DNA from: DATLBA01 sp035527275
GTDB lineage: Bacteria; Planctomycetota; Phycisphaerae; FEN-1346
DNA: 64,000 bases
Assembly (NCBI GenBank): GCA_035527275.1
Contig: DATLBA010000122.1
Coordinates: 1 to 64,000, forward strand
Direction: 5' to 3'
Part shown: positions 33,405 to 42,212 of the stretch, in pieces
Position numbering within the stretch: position 1 is the stretch's first letter
Layout of the letters: every line of letters starts with the position of its first letter
Program-made: the position numbers and the translations under genes
The notes under the pieces: generated by a model
The model's database searches: none
What the model saw: the letters and a program-made list of their open reading frames with translations, nothing else
Told to the model about the DNA's origin: nothing

Positions 33405-35433
33405 TCGACATCGTGCCCGGGCGAAGGCCAGGAGCGCGGCGATCACCCTGGCCGGCCAGGACATCGCCCCGCTGCCGCCGATCCGGAATCGGAAAAGGCG
33501 GGCGCGGGCGGAGCGGGAGTTCCGGTTCTTTTGCGAGACTTATTTTCCCCAGGTCTTCAGCCTGCCGTGGTGTCAGGATCACTTGCGGGTCATCAAGAAA
33601 ATAGAACGGGTCGTCCGTCACCGCGAGACGCTGGCCGTCGCCATGCCGCGCGGGTCCGGGAAAACTTCTTTATGTTTGGCGGCCGTGCTGTGGGCGATCC
33701 TTCCGGCATGGCATCTTTACGTCGAACTAATTGGCGCTACGGACAAGCGGGGGCAGGAACTGCTCGAAAGCCTGAAAAGCCACCTGGCGGGGAACGATGG
33801 ACTGTTGGAGGATTTTCCTGAGGCTGCTTATCCGATCCGAATGCTGGAAGGCGAGTCGAGGCGGTGCGCGGGTCAAAGGTACTACGGCGTCCCGACGAGG
33901 ATCGAATGGCTGAACGATTTGCTCGTCCTTCCGACGATCCCCGGAAGCCGGTCGGCGGAGACGGTGATCCGCGTAGCGGGGTTGACGGGGCACATTCGCG
34001 GCGCCCTTCACACGCGCTCCGACGGGACGCAGATCCGGCCGACTCTGGTCATTTGCGACGATCCCCAAACGGACGAATCGGCCCGAAGCCCGGTTCAGAC
34101 GGCGCAGCGCCTGGCGATCATCCAGCGGACGATTCTCGGCCTGGCGGGTCCTACCAGCGGGATCGGTGTCATCGTCCCCTGTACCGTGATCTGCCCGGGG
34201 GACCTGGCCGAATCGCTTCTCGACCGCGAAAAACACCCGGAATGGCGCGGCGAGCGAACGAAGATGATGTATGCGTTTCCGAAGAACAAGAAACTCTGGA
34301 CCGAGTACGCCCGGCGCCGGGGGGAGTCGCTTCGCGCGAAGGAAGACATCAGCGAGGCGACGGAGTTCTACAAAAAACATCGGAAGGCGATGGACAGGGA
34401 AGCCATCGTGGCGTGGCCCGAACGGTTCGGGCCCGGCGAGGTGTCGGGGATCCAGTGTGCCATGAACCTGAAGATCCAGGACGAGGCGGCCTTTATGAGC
34501 GAATACCAAAACGAGCCGATCGAGGAGCACGGGGAGATGGACGTCCTCGCCCCGAGCGATGTGGCGGCAAGGTTCTCGGGCCGGCCGCGGGGGGAGGTGC
34601 CCCTGGAGTGCCGTATCGTGACGGCGTTCATCGACGTTCACGATCGCGTCCTCTACTGGATCGCCTGTGCCTGGGCCGAAGGGTTCAAAGGCTACATCGT
34701 CGATTACGGGACCTGGCCGCCGCAGAAGAGGAGTTGGTTCACGCTGGAGACGGCGCCGAGGACCCTGGGCCGGTCCTTTCCCAAAATCGGGACGGACGGA
34801 GCGATCCAGGCGGGCCTTGAGTCTCTCGTCGGGACGATGCTGGCAAGGGAATGGAGAAGGGCCGGAAACGGGGGCGTCCTTCGGATCGAAAGGTGCCTGG
34901 TGGACTCGGGCTACAAGGCGGGGATCGTGGCGGCCGTCAAGCACAAGGTCGGCGGCGCGACGATGGTCCTGTCGAGGGGCGTCGGGATCCGGGCCGGTTC
35001 GCGGCCGATGACGAGTTACCGGCGCAAGGCCGGCGAGGTTCACGGCTACAACTGGTATATGCCGAACGTCGCGGGATCGAAGGAGTTTCCCTACGTGGCG
35101 TTCGATGCGAACTGGTGGAAGACGTTCGTCCACAAGAGGTTGAGCGTGGCGCCGGGCGACCCGGATTCGCTCATGCTTTTCGGCAAGAGCGCCGAGGAGC
35201 ATTCCCTTTTTGCCGAGCATATCGCGGGAAGCGAAACCTGGAACAAGACGACCGGCCACGGCCGGGAGGTTCAGGAGTGGCGGCTGCGCCCGTCGAAGCC
35301 GGACAACCACTGGCTCGATTGTCTCGTGGGCTGCGCCGTTGCGGCCTCGACGTGCGGCATCACATCGGCCGACGCGGGCGCCAGGCCGGCGGGGAAGAAA
35401 CAGCGTCGAAAGTCCAGGGTGACGTATCTATGA
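33364..35433 (+). CDS. Phage terminase large subunit
   Basis: The 689-aa packaging motor has Walker A AMPRGSGKTS near residue 95 and Walker B LVICDDPQTDES near 230. The C-terminal RNase-H-like nuclease has VTAFIDVHDRVLYW and DNHWLDCLVG. It cuts and pumps phage DNA into the prohead. The start is uncertain: TTG 33364 lies 10 nt after GAGGAG, GTG 33370 lies 16 nt after it; both overlap the small-subunit gene. Confidence 0.88.
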   Translation: MPVKSSVIAQTAYDRHRARAKARSAAITLAGQDIAPLPPIRNRKRRARAEREFRFFCETYFPQVFSLPWCQDHLRVIKKIERVVRHRETLAVAMPRGSGKTSLCLAAVLWAILPAWHLYVELIGATDKRGQELLESLKSHLAGNDGLLEDFPEAAYPIRMLEGESRRCAGQRYYGVPTRIEWLNDLLVLPTIPGSRSAETVIRVAGLTGHIRGALHTRSDGTQIRPTLVICDDPQTDESARSPVQTAQRLAIIQRTILGLAGPTSGIGVIVPCTVICPGDLAESLLDREKHPEWRGERTKMMYAFPKNKKLWTEYARRRGESLRAKEDISEATEFYKKHRKAMDREAIVAWPERFGPGEVSGIQCAMNLKIQDEAAFMSEYQNEPIEEHGEMDVLAPSDVAARFSGRPRGEVPLECRIVTAFIDVHDRVLYWIACAWAEGFKGYIVDYGTWPPQKRSWFTLETAPRTLGRSFPKIGTDGAIQAGLESLVGTMLAREWRRAGNGGVLRIERCLVDSGYKAGIVAAVKHKVGGATMVLSRGVGIRAGSRPMTSYRRKAGEVHGYNWYMPNVAGSKEFPYVAFDANWWKTFVHKRLSVAPGDPDSLMLFGKSAEEHSLFAEHIAGSETWNKTTGHGREVQEWRLRPSKPDNHWLDCLVGCAVAASTCGITSADAGARPAGKKQRRKSRVTYL

Positions 35434-35466
35434 ACGCACCGGCGTGTGCCGGCAAAGGAGGATGTC

Positions 35467-35754
35467 ATGTCAGCAAAGTCCAAGGTGAAACGACCGAGAG
35501 GCGCGAAGACGAAGATTTTGCCCGTGGTCGAGGTGAGCCGTAGCCGGTGCCCGAAATGTGAGAGCACCGAAAGGACGCGCGTCCTTGGCCGTCCGCCGCG
35601 TGAGTGGGCCTACAACGGCGTGGACCCCGGCGGCAAACCCTTTACGCACGTCGTCTGGCGGCATTGCGTGTGCGTGGCCTGCGGGCAAAGGTTCGTGGAA
35701 AAGACCTACGAAAACCGCGTCGCCACTCCTCGCGGGACCCGAAAAAAAGTCTAA
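35467..35754 (+). CDS. Zinc-ribbon protein after terminase
   Basis: ATG 35467 is set by AAAGGAGG; 95 aa. CPKC (about residue 28) and CVAC (about 71) form a zinc ribbon after a basic N-terminus. Function unknown. Confidence 0.65.
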   Translation: MSAKSKVKRPRGAKTKILPVVEVSRSRCPKCESTERTRVLGRPPREWAYNGVDPGGKPFTHVVWRHCVCVACGQRFVEKTYENRVATPRGTRKKV

Positions 35755-35782
35755 GATTCTTAGTCTATTCTGAAAGTTCATC

Positions 35783-35811
35783 TTGACGGGTTTTCGTTTG
35801 CGCGCCAGAAT
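35783..35811 (+). promoter_or_regulatory. Candidate σ70 promoter for head genes
   Basis: TTGACG (35783-35788) and CAGAAT (35806-35811) are separated by 17 bp in the longest gap of the structural module, upstream of gpW and portal. Confidence 0.4.
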
Positions 35812-35944
35812 GTAAGAGTGTAAGTCTGAGTGACATCTGAATACTGCCAAGGAGAGGCCCTGGCCGGGGTTGCTTCGTGGCGAGCAAGGCCGCTGGACTG
35901 TGATCACCAGCCCGGCGGCCTTTCTCTTTGGCTGGAGGCGACGC

Positions 35945-36148
35945 ATGGCGACATATTCCGAAACCATGTTGCACAAATACGAGACGCTGCTGGAATCGTC
36001 GGCGGGGCTGAACGTGGTGACCATCGACGGGCAGAGCGTCTCGTTCGCCGATCTGGAAGTGAAGCGAAAATACTGGCAGCGCGAGGTGGCGAAGGAATCC
36101 GGCGCGAAACCGGCTGCTTCGACCATCGACCTGTCGAGGACGTTTTGA
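35945..36148 (+). CDS. gpW-like head-tail joining protein
   Basis: This 67-aa product has ETMLHKYETLLESSAGLNVV and SFADLEVKRKYWQREV, as in short gpW-type joiners. It sits directly before the portal gene, as in λ. ATG 35945 follows GGAGGCG. Confidence 0.7.
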   Translation: MATYSETMLHKYETLLESSAGLNVVTIDGQSVSFADLEVKRKYWQREVAKESGAKPAASTIDLSRTF

Positions 36149-37563
36149 TGACGGTCGCAACCGACAATCGCCGCGTGGTGCTCGGGGCCGACGGGAAGCC
36201 CGCGACTCGCCTCGATTACGACGCCGTCGAATCAGGCAAGCGCCGGTCGGCTGCGGTGACGAGTCTCAAGAGCGAAGACGAACACCTTCCGCCGGAGAAG
36301 CGGAAGGCGCTTGTCTCGACGACCCGGGACCTCCAGCGAAACTTCGCCCTCGCCGCCTGGGCGATCCGCAAGCATCTCGACTACGTATCCAGTTTTTCCT
36401 TCCAGGCCAAGACCGGCGTCCCGGAATTCGACGATTCCCTTGAAGCGCTCGTCCGGTGGTGGTCGCGGGCGAAGAACATCGACGTGGCCGCCCGTCATCC
36501 TCTTCGGCGCATGATTCGGATGGCCGAGGAGCGGCGGACCGTGGACGGGGACGTCTTCCTGATGAAACTGGCGGACGGCCGGATCCAGGCCGTCGAGGGC
36601 GACCGCGTCAGGAATCCGCTCGTGGCGTTGCCGATCGAGATCGACCTGAAGCGCCTCGTCCAGGGGGTCCTCATGGATGAGGCGGGCGCGGCGGTCGCCT
36701 ACGCCGTCAACCGGCGCGGGTCGATAGGCATGATGGGATTCGAGCGTTTCGTAGCGGCCGAGAACATGATTCACCACGCCTATTGGGGCCGGTTCGACCA
36801 GGTCCGCGGGATCTCTCCCCTGGCGCCGGCGATCAACGCCTTCCGCGACCTGTACGAGGGCATGGACTACGCCCTGGCGAAAATCAAGGTCGCGCAGTTG
36901 TTCGGGTTGGTGTTCTACCGCGAAAGCGCGGAGTCGGTCGGAATCACGATGGAGGCCGAGGAATCGACCGACGAAGCGCCGAAGTATGACGTGGATATCG
37001 GCAAGGGGCCGGTCAAACTCGAACTGGAACCCGGCGACCGGGCCGAGTGGCTCGAATCGAAGACGCCGGCCGGCGAGACGGTCGTGTTTCTGGATAAGAT
37101 CGTCGGCCTGGCCCTCAAGGCGCTCGATCTGCCGTACTCGTTCCACGACGAATCCTTCACGAACTTCTTCGGGTCCCGGGCGGCCTTGAATCACTATTTG
37201 CAGTCAGCCTCTTCCAAACGGGCCGACAACCAGGACGTGCTCGACCACCTGACGCTGTGGCGGGTGCGGATGTGGATCGACGACGGCGTGTTGAAAGTGC
37301 CCGCGAAAGCCCGCCTGGAATGGGATTGGATTCCGCGCGGATTGCCCTGGTGGAACCCGGTCCAGGAGATCAACGCCGACGTCCAGGCAATCGCGGCCGG
37401 CCTGAATTCCAGGACGCGGGTATGCCGGGAACGCGGAGCAGATGTGTATGAGATCATCGACGAGATCGCCGACGAGAACGCTTATCTGAAAGAGAAGGGT
37501 CTGCCGGTGAACGTCGAGCCGGCCAACGTCCAGATCGTGGAGATCGGAAATGAAGGCCAGTGA
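36148..37563 (+). CDS. Phage portal protein (λ gpB family)
   Basis: The 471-aa portal has RNFALAAWAIRKHLDYVSSF, RMIRMAEERRTVDGDVFL, HHAYWGRFDQVRGISPLAP and YEGMDYALAKIKVAQLFG, the pattern of λ-type portals. It forms the DNA entry ring. ATG 36148 overlaps the gpW stop (TGATG). Confidence 0.87.
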   Translation: MTVATDNRRVVLGADGKPATRLDYDAVESGKRRSAAVTSLKSEDEHLPPEKRKALVSTTRDLQRNFALAAWAIRKHLDYVSSFSFQAKTGVPEFDDSLEALVRWWSRAKNIDVAARHPLRRMIRMAEERRTVDGDVFLMKLADGRIQAVEGDRVRNPLVALPIEIDLKRLVQGVLMDEAGAAVAYAVNRRGSIGMMGFERFVAAENMIHHAYWGRFDQVRGISPLAPAINAFRDLYEGMDYALAKIKVAQLFGLVFYRESAESVGITMEAEESTDEAPKYDVDIGKGPVKLELEPGDRAEWLESKTPAGETVVFLDKIVGLALKALDLPYSFHDESFTNFFGSRAALNHYLQSASSKRADNQDVLDHLTLWRVRMWIDDGVLKVPAKARLEWDWIPRGLPWWNPVQEINADVQAIAAGLNSRTRVCRERGADVYEIIDEIADENAYLKEKGLPVNVEPANVQIVEIGNEGQ

Positions 37564-38797
37564 ATTGAAGAACGATCCGGAAATGCTGACGCGGGCGGAG
37601 GCTCGGCGCCTGGGGATCGCTCCGGCGGCCGCCATGCGGTTCGGCGCGGGGGAGTTCGTTCTCGGAACGAACGGCGAAGGCGCCAAGACCGCGCCGATTA
37701 AGATTCTCGCGCGGACCGGCCAGCCGCTCTATCATTGGTGGTGGGGCCGGTGCGTCCATGATATGGCCGGCATGACGGTTCACAAGTCGCGCCTCGCGCT
37801 CGATTACTGCCACGACGACTACGAGATCATCGGCTACCTGAACAAGTTCGACACGACCGGCGGGGACCTCAATGTGTCTGGGGCCGTGGTCCCCTACAAG
37901 GAAAACGACCGGGCGACGGAGATCATGTTCAAGTCCCGGGCGGGCGTGCCTTACGAGGCGTCGATCGACTTCACGCCGGGCGATGCCGCCCTGGTCATCG
38001 AGGACGTGCCTGTGGGTCGGAAGGTGGCCGTCAACGGCTACGAGTTCGAGGGGCCCGGGATGGTGTTTCGCCAGTGGCCGCTCCGGGGCGTGGCCGTCTG
38101 TCCCTACGGGGCGGATATGAACGCGCGGTCGGAGCTCGCGCGGAGCGAGAAGAACGTTCCTGTCACTTTCATCGAACCAGGAAAGGAACACAAAATGGTT
38201 GTGCACAAACAGGTCGAGGCCGGTGGTTCTGAAACGCCGGTCGTTGACGCCGAGACGGTAGTAGAGCCGGAGGCCGCGCCACCTGCGGCCGTTGAAGGCA
38301 TAGTGCCGGCCGCAGCGGAAGGCGAGGAACCGCCTCCCGCGCCCGCCCCCGAACCCGCGGCCGATCCGCCGGTGGCGCCGGCGGAAGAACCGGAGCCGGA
38401 ATCGGAGCCGGAACCGGAGCCGGAACCGGAGCCGGAATCAGAGACGCCGCCGGTTGCAGGACCGGAAACCGATGCCGCAGCCCAGGCGCGGGCCGAGTGT
38501 AAGAGGTTCGTCGAGGCGTTCGGCGCGAAGGGCGGCGAGTGGTTCGCCGACGGCCGGACGTTCGACGAGGCCCAGGCGCTTCACGTCGAGGCCCTGGTGG
38601 CGGAGAACGCGCGACAGGCCAAGGAGATCGAGCGGCTCGCCAAGGCGGCGCGGGCGGCGCGCGGTGAAGAGGCTCCGGTGACGTTCGTGGCGGATGGGGC
38701 GGAAGACGGGCCGGATGTTACCGGCCTGTCCGGGAAGATCGGAGAAAACGCGGCGAAGGTCGCCGCTGGGATCAAGTTCCAGAAGAAGGACAACTGA
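37550..38797 (+). CDS. Prohead protease with C-terminal scaffold domain
   Basis: In this 415-aa product, residues about 55-205 form a maturation protease (DYCHDDYEIIGYLNKFD, VPYEASIDFTPGDA). From about 215 comes a disordered Pro/Glu region with EPEPEPEPE repeats (38390-38447), then a helical coiled-coil tail. An internal in-frame ATG at 38195 with GGAAAGGAAC upstream could yield a separate scaffold, as with λ C and Nu3. Confidence 0.78.
   Translation: MKASELKNDPEMLTRAEARRLGIAPAAAMRFGAGEFVLGTNGEGAKTAPIKILARTGQPLYHWWWGRCVHDMAGMTVHKSRLALDYCHDDYEIIGYLNKFDTTGGDLNVSGAVVPYKENDRATEIMFKSRAGVPYEASIDFTPGDAALVIEDVPVGRKVAVNGYEFEGPGMVFRQWPLRGVAVCPYGADMNARSELARSEKNVPVTFIEPGKEHKMVVHKQVEAGGSETPVVDAETVVEPEAAPPAAVEGIVPAAAEGEEPPPAPAPEPAADPPVAPAEEPEPESEPEPEPEPEPESETPPVAGPETDAAAQARAECKRFVEAFGAKGGEWFADGRTFDEAQALHVEALVAENARQAKEIERLAKAARAARGEEAPVTFVADGAEDGPDVTGLSGKIGENAAKVAAGIKFQKKDN
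38195..38797 (+). CDS. Nested scaffold protein (internal start within protease gene)
   Basis: The internal ATG 38195 is in frame with the protease and follows a strong GGAAAGGAAC by about 7 nt. Its 200-aa product would be the Pro/Glu-rich and coiled-coil region alone, matching phage scaffolds. The inference rests on the ribosome site and λ precedent. Confidence 0.45.
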   Translation: MVVHKQVEAGGSETPVVDAETVVEPEAAPPAAVEGIVPAAAEGEEPPPAPAPEPAADPPVAPAEEPEPESEPEPEPEPEPESETPPVAGPETDAAAQARAECKRFVEAFGAKGGEWFADGRTFDEAQALHVEALVAENARQAKEIERLAKAARAARGEEAPVTFVADGAEDGPDVTGLSGKIGENAAKVAAGIKFQKKDN

Positions 38798-38866
38798 CCG
38801 CCGGGCCGCGGGCAAGGCATCGAATAGCCTGCCCGTAAACCGCGGTCGAACAGGAAAGGATAGCAA

Positions 38867-39793
38867 ATGGCTCTGCCAACGCTGTTGGACATCGCCAGGG
38901 CGAGCGGGTCGGACGCCGTGGTCGGTCTCATCGACGAGGCCGCCAAGACCCATCCGGAACTCTTACTCGGCCCGGCGAGGACGATCAAGGGTCTGAACTA
39001 CAAGACCCTCGTCCGGACGGCCGTGCCGACCGGAACGGCGTTCCGCGACGCGAACGAGGGCGTCGCGCCGACGAAAGGGACGTACATCAACCGCCTGGTC
39101 GAGGCGTTCATCCTCAACCCGAGGTGGGAATGCGACAAGGCCGTCGCCGACGCCTACGAGGACGGCGCCGAGGCCTACATCGCGCTCGAGGGCCAGGCGA
39201 TCCTCGAGGCCGCGATGCAAGACCTCTGCGCCCAGTTCTACTACGGGCGCGGGACGGGCGGCAACGCGAAGGGCTACCCCGGCCTCCTGGCGGCCTACGA
39301 CGCGGCGAACATGGTTGTGGACGCGGGCGGGACAACGGCCGCCACCGGCTCGAGCGTGTGGGGCGTGCGTTGGGGCCCGAAGAACGTCCAGTGGGTGTGG
39401 GGCCTGAACGGCCAACTCGCCCTCGCGGACGTGCGGGAGGAATCGATCCTGGACGCGGGCGGGACGAATAAGTTCACCGCCTACATCCAGGAGATCCTCG
39501 CGCGGCCGGGCCTCCAGGTGGCGAGCCTCCTGTCGATCGCCCGCATCAAGAAGTTGACGGCCGACAGCGGCAAGACGCTGACCGACGACATGATCGCCGA
39601 TCTCCTGTCGAAGTTCCCGGCCGGCCTCAGGCCCGACGTGCTCCTGATGAACCGGCGGAGCCTGCGGCAACTCCAGGACAGCCGCACGGCGACGAACGCG
39701 ACGGGCGCCCCGGCGCCGTTCCCGGCCGAGGCGTTCGGCGTGCCGATCGCCCCGACGGATGCGATCCTCTCGACCGAAGGCTTGACCCTGTAA
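38867..39793 (+). CDS. Major capsid protein
   Basis: The 308-aa product starts at ATG after AGGAAAGGA. SSVWGVRWGPKNVQWVWGLN and KFPAGLRPDVLLMNRRSLRQ, the size and the position fit HK97-fold capsid proteins of the small group lacking a delta domain. It is followed by a strong 19-bp hairpin, as often seen after highly expressed capsid genes. Confidence 0.8.
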   Translation: MALPTLLDIARASGSDAVVGLIDEAAKTHPELLLGPARTIKGLNYKTLVRTAVPTGTAFRDANEGVAPTKGTYINRLVEAFILNPRWECDKAVADAYEDGAEAYIALEGQAILEAAMQDLCAQFYYGRGTGGNAKGYPGLLAAYDAANMVVDAGGTTAATGSSVWGVRWGPKNVQWVWGLNGQLALADVREESILDAGGTNKFTAYIQEILARPGLQVASLLSIARIKKLTADSGKTLTDDMIADLLSKFPAGLRPDVLLMNRRSLRQLQDSRTATNATGAPAPFPAEAFGVPIAPTDAILSTEGLTL

Positions 39794-39798
39794 GCGTT

Positions 39799-39843
39799 CA
39801 GGTCTGGGGCCGTGCGGCCAGCGGGGCCGCACGGCCAGACCTG
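39799..39843 (+). terminator. Long hairpin after capsid gene
   Basis: CAGGTCTGG pairs with CCAGACCTG and CCGTGCGGCC with GGCCGCACGG (19 bp, GG bulge, 5-nt loop). No T-run follows, so it may stabilise the capsid mRNA or attenuate rather than terminate. Confidence 0.55.
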
Positions 39844-39854
39844 ACGAACGACAA

Positions 39855-39876
39855 CCCCCCGATTGCAATCGGGGGG
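39855..39876 (+). promoter_or_regulatory. YGCA hairpin 1 (before cement gene)
   Basis: A perfect 9-bp stem CCCCCCGAT/ATCGGGGGG with loop TGCA (39864-39867), 57 nt before the next start. Confidence 0.6.
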
Positions 39877-39933
39877 AAGTCAAAAAAGCACGGCCTCCAG
39901 AAAGCGGCCGCAAACGAACGAAAGGAATCTCCA

Positions 39934-40332
39934 ATGGCGCGCGAAATCCGGGATACTCTCCTCAAAGACACGAAAGCCCTGCCGGAGACGGCCGAGACCG
40001 TCTATACGGACGGCATCGACCTCGGCGCCGGTGAAAAGGTGGCCGGGATGGACCTTCTCATTTCGGCCCCGGCGCTGGCGGTCGGCGAACTCGGGGACGG
40101 TGAAACCGTGACGTATGAGGTCCAGACGGATTCCGATTCCCTGTTCCTCTACCCGACAGACATCATCCCGAGCGCCCTTGTCCAGACGGGCGCCGATGGA
40201 GCCGGCGCCGCAGCCGCGACGCGGCGGTTCGCTCTGCCGACCGACGCCGAGCAGTACGTCCGCGTGGCGGTCACGGCCGATGCGGACAAAGATGCCTCGG
40301 CAAAGAGCGTGACGCTCGAAGTCCTCCTGTAG
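39934..40332 (+). CDS. Putative capsid cement/decoration protein
   Basis: The 132-aa product follows the capsid gene. DGIDLGAGEKVAGMDLLISA and VTYEVQTDSDSLF recall Bbp16-type capsid cement proteins (β-sandwich). The assignment rests on position and pattern. Confidence 0.55.
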   Translation: MAREIRDTLLKDTKALPETAETVYTDGIDLGAGEKVAGMDLLISAPALAVGELGDGETVTYEVQTDSDSLFLYPTDIIPSALVQTGADGAGAAAATRRFALPTDAEQYVRVAVTADADKDASAKSVTLEVLL

Positions 40333-40360
40333 GCGGTAAAAGCCGACGGAGGGCGATGTT

Positions 40361-40720
40361 ATGGGTGTCTTCGATTACGCCACCGGGGCCTTGGCCGCGG
40401 CGATGAAGGGTGCGGAAGGGCGAAACATCTTTTATCGCCGCGGCGCGGCCGAACTTGCGATCACGGCCTGGCGGTCCTTCCGCGCGGGCGAGGTGGACGA
40501 CGGGACCGGCATCCTCGTGGTCTATGAATCGTGGGACTGGCTTCTGGAGGCCGCCGATCTCGACGAACTGGACGCGCCGGAGCCCGGAGACCGCCTGATC
40601 GACGCCGACGGTTGCGAATACGAGGTGACGGCGCCGCCGGGGCAGAAGGAATTTCAGGTGGCGGGGCCGGCCGGGACGCTTTTGAGGGTGCACACGAAAC
40701 AACTTGCCGGGGAGCCCTGA
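40361..40720 (+). CDS. Head completion / head-tail connector protein
   Basis: The 119-aa product lies in the connector block after capsid and cement. The β-rich C-terminus (DRLIDADGCEYEVTAPPG) fits head-tail adaptor proteins with SH3-like folds. The family is not certain. Confidence 0.5.
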   Translation: MGVFDYATGALAAAMKGAEGRNIFYRRGAAELAITAWRSFRAGEVDDGTGILVVYESWDWLLEAADLDELDAPEPGDRLIDADGCEYEVTAPPGQKEFQVAGPAGTLLRVHTKQLAGEP

Positions 40721-40902
40721 TGCCCGAACCCAAAGATCACGACTTGTTGATCCGAATCGACGAGCGCGTCGCCAAACTCGATCGGTGCATGTCGAATCAT
40801 CTGTCACACCATTGGGCCGTTACGCTGGCCGCGCTGGGCGCGATGTTAACGGCCATGATCTCGATCGTGATTGCCATCGTGGCTGTCCTGGGGACGAGAT
40901 GA
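40720..40902 (+). CDS. Small single-helix membrane protein, holin-like
   Basis: In this 60-aa product, ATG 40720 overlaps the previous stop. An amphipathic, coiled-coil-like N-terminus (LIRIDERVAKLDRCMSNHL) precedes one membrane helix (LAALGAMLTAMISIVIAIV). This is the layout of XhlA-type lysis proteins. It is short and buried in the connector block. Confidence 0.6.
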   Translation: MPEPKDHDLLIRIDERVAKLDRCMSNHLSHHWAVTLAALGAMLTAMISIVIAIVAVLGTR

Positions 40903-40903
40903 C

Positions 40904-41353
40904 ATGTCGATCATCGCGGACGTGGCCGATGCGGTGGCCGGGGAACTCGCGGAAGGGACGTTCTCTAAAGAGATTTCGGTCGAGCGCCGTTGGCGGCCCC
41001 GCGCGACCCTCAGCGAGGCGGGACCGGACGATCCGGTGGCCGTTTTCGTCGTGCCGAAATCCTGGGCGGCGGAGGTGCTGGACCGCGGACGGACGGTCGA
41101 GACGGTCGAGATCGATGTGGCGGTCATGCGGAAACTCGCCGAGCCGGCCGACGACGAGGCGACGATCGACGCCCTGATGAACCTGGTGGAGGAGATCGCC
41201 GATTTTTTCAAAATGCGGCGGCTGGCGTCGTACCCGTTGGCCGCATGGAAACATTCGGGGCGGGATCCGATTTACAGCCCGCAGCACCTGGACGAACTCA
41301 GGCAGTTCACGAGCGGCGTGACCCTGACGTATAGGGTCGTGCCTTCCGCGTGA
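40904..41353 (+). CDS. Tail terminator / neck-like protein
   Basis: This 149-aa α/β protein has IADVADAVAGELAEG, DALMNLVEEIADFF and a closing VTLTYRVV strand, like small tail-terminator (gpU-type) or neck proteins. Position agrees. Confidence 0.5.
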   Translation: MSIIADVADAVAGELAEGTFSKEISVERRWRPRATLSEAGPDDPVAVFVVPKSWAAEVLDRGRTVETVEIDVAVMRKLAEPADDEATIDALMNLVEEIADFFKMRRLASYPLAAWKHSGRDPIYSPQHLDELRQFTSGVTLTYRVVPSA

Positions 41354-41403
41354 AAAGTTCAAGGGTGACGAGCCGCGCACGTAAGTAAGCGGAGCAGTTG
41401 ACT

Positions 41404-41466
41404 ATGAAACGGATTCTGATGTGGGTCTTTTTGTGCCTGTTTCCGTTCCTCGCGGAGGATCTTTAG
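41404..41466 (+). other. Possible 20-aa hydrophobic leader peptide ORF
   Basis: MKRILMWVFLCLFPFLAEDL ends at a TAG overlapping the GTG start of the next gene. It looks like a signal peptide in a different frame. It could be a coupling leader or chance. Confidence 0.25.
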
Positions 41467-42212
41467 TGCAGTCATTCAGCGTCTATCCGGGCGCGACGGA
41501 TGCCGATACGTTGCTCCTTGCGCGCGCCGACAGCGGTTGGCTGCGGGGAAAGAGCATCGTCGGGCCGGACTTCACCAACCTTGGCGCTACCCCTACTCCT
41601 GAGAGCGACGGCTGGCGCTTCGGCGATGCCGAACGTGACTACATGAACGTCGCGCTTGATGGCGGTGCACGGATGGCGGGCACACTCGAGTGCTGGATTC
41701 GAAACTTCACCACCCCGGATACCACCTATCATTATCCGGTCTGCTGGTTTGAAGCGGGAGCAAGTCGACTGGCCATATTCCTCCGGCGTAGCGATCCAAC
41801 AAGTGCGCGCATCGGCGTATATTTTGTGGACAGAAACGCCGCGAACCGCTCGATCTACTGGCAACCGAACGACGGTTCAATCGAAGCCCTGTTCGACAGT
41901 CCAAAACCGTTTCACGTTGCCGTCACTTTCTGCTGCGATCCGCAAAAGCAGGTTGCGGTGATTGTGAATGGAAAGAGATATGTGGGGACATCTTGGTCAG
42001 GGCTCGTAGGCTTCTCACCTACCACACTTCGCCTGGGGCGGAACTATGATGGTGCTGCCGCTAATGACTTCTACGGCGTCCTGGACGAGGTTCGGGTGTC
42101 TAACATTGAGCGCTACTCGGCCGACTTCCCGATCACGCGGTTTCAGGAAGGCGAGCGGGCTGGTTCGAGGGGGCCGGGCGAAACGGTGGAAGTGGCGGGA
42201 GGTTGCGTATGA
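41466..42212 (+). CDS. LamG/concanavalin-like phage structural protein
   Basis: GTG 41466 follows GCGGAGGATC; 248 aa. A single jelly-roll lectin-like domain is visible: GTLECWIRNF, PKPFHVAVTFCCDPQKQVAV, VNGKRYVGTSW, LRLGRN, FYGVLDEVRVSNI. Such domains bind glycans or decorate virions. It lies just before the large fibre gene and may be a tip or decoration protein. Confidence 0.75.
   Translation: MQSFSVYPGATDADTLLLARADSGWLRGKSIVGPDFTNLGATPTPESDGWRFGDAERDYMNVALDGGARMAGTLECWIRNFTTPDTTYHYPVCWFEAGASRLAIFLRRSDPTSARIGVYFVDRNAANRSIYWQPNDGSIEALFDSPKPFHVAVTFCCDPQKQVAVIVNGKRYVGTSWSGLVGFSPTTLRLGRNYDGAAANDFYGVLDEVRVSNIERYSADFPITRFQEGERAGSRGPGETVEVAGGCV

Noticed and set aside
33727..35310. Long minus-strand open frame of 527 codons
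   Set aside because: Antisense to the terminase large subunit, which has Walker and nuclease motifs.
36378..36514. Possible slippery or regulatory signal in the portal gene
   Set aside because: No alternative frame with protein-like content follows.
38390..38447. Glu-Pro microsatellite as a phase-variable tract
   Set aside because: Units are multiples of three within a disordered linker, so length change would not switch the frame.
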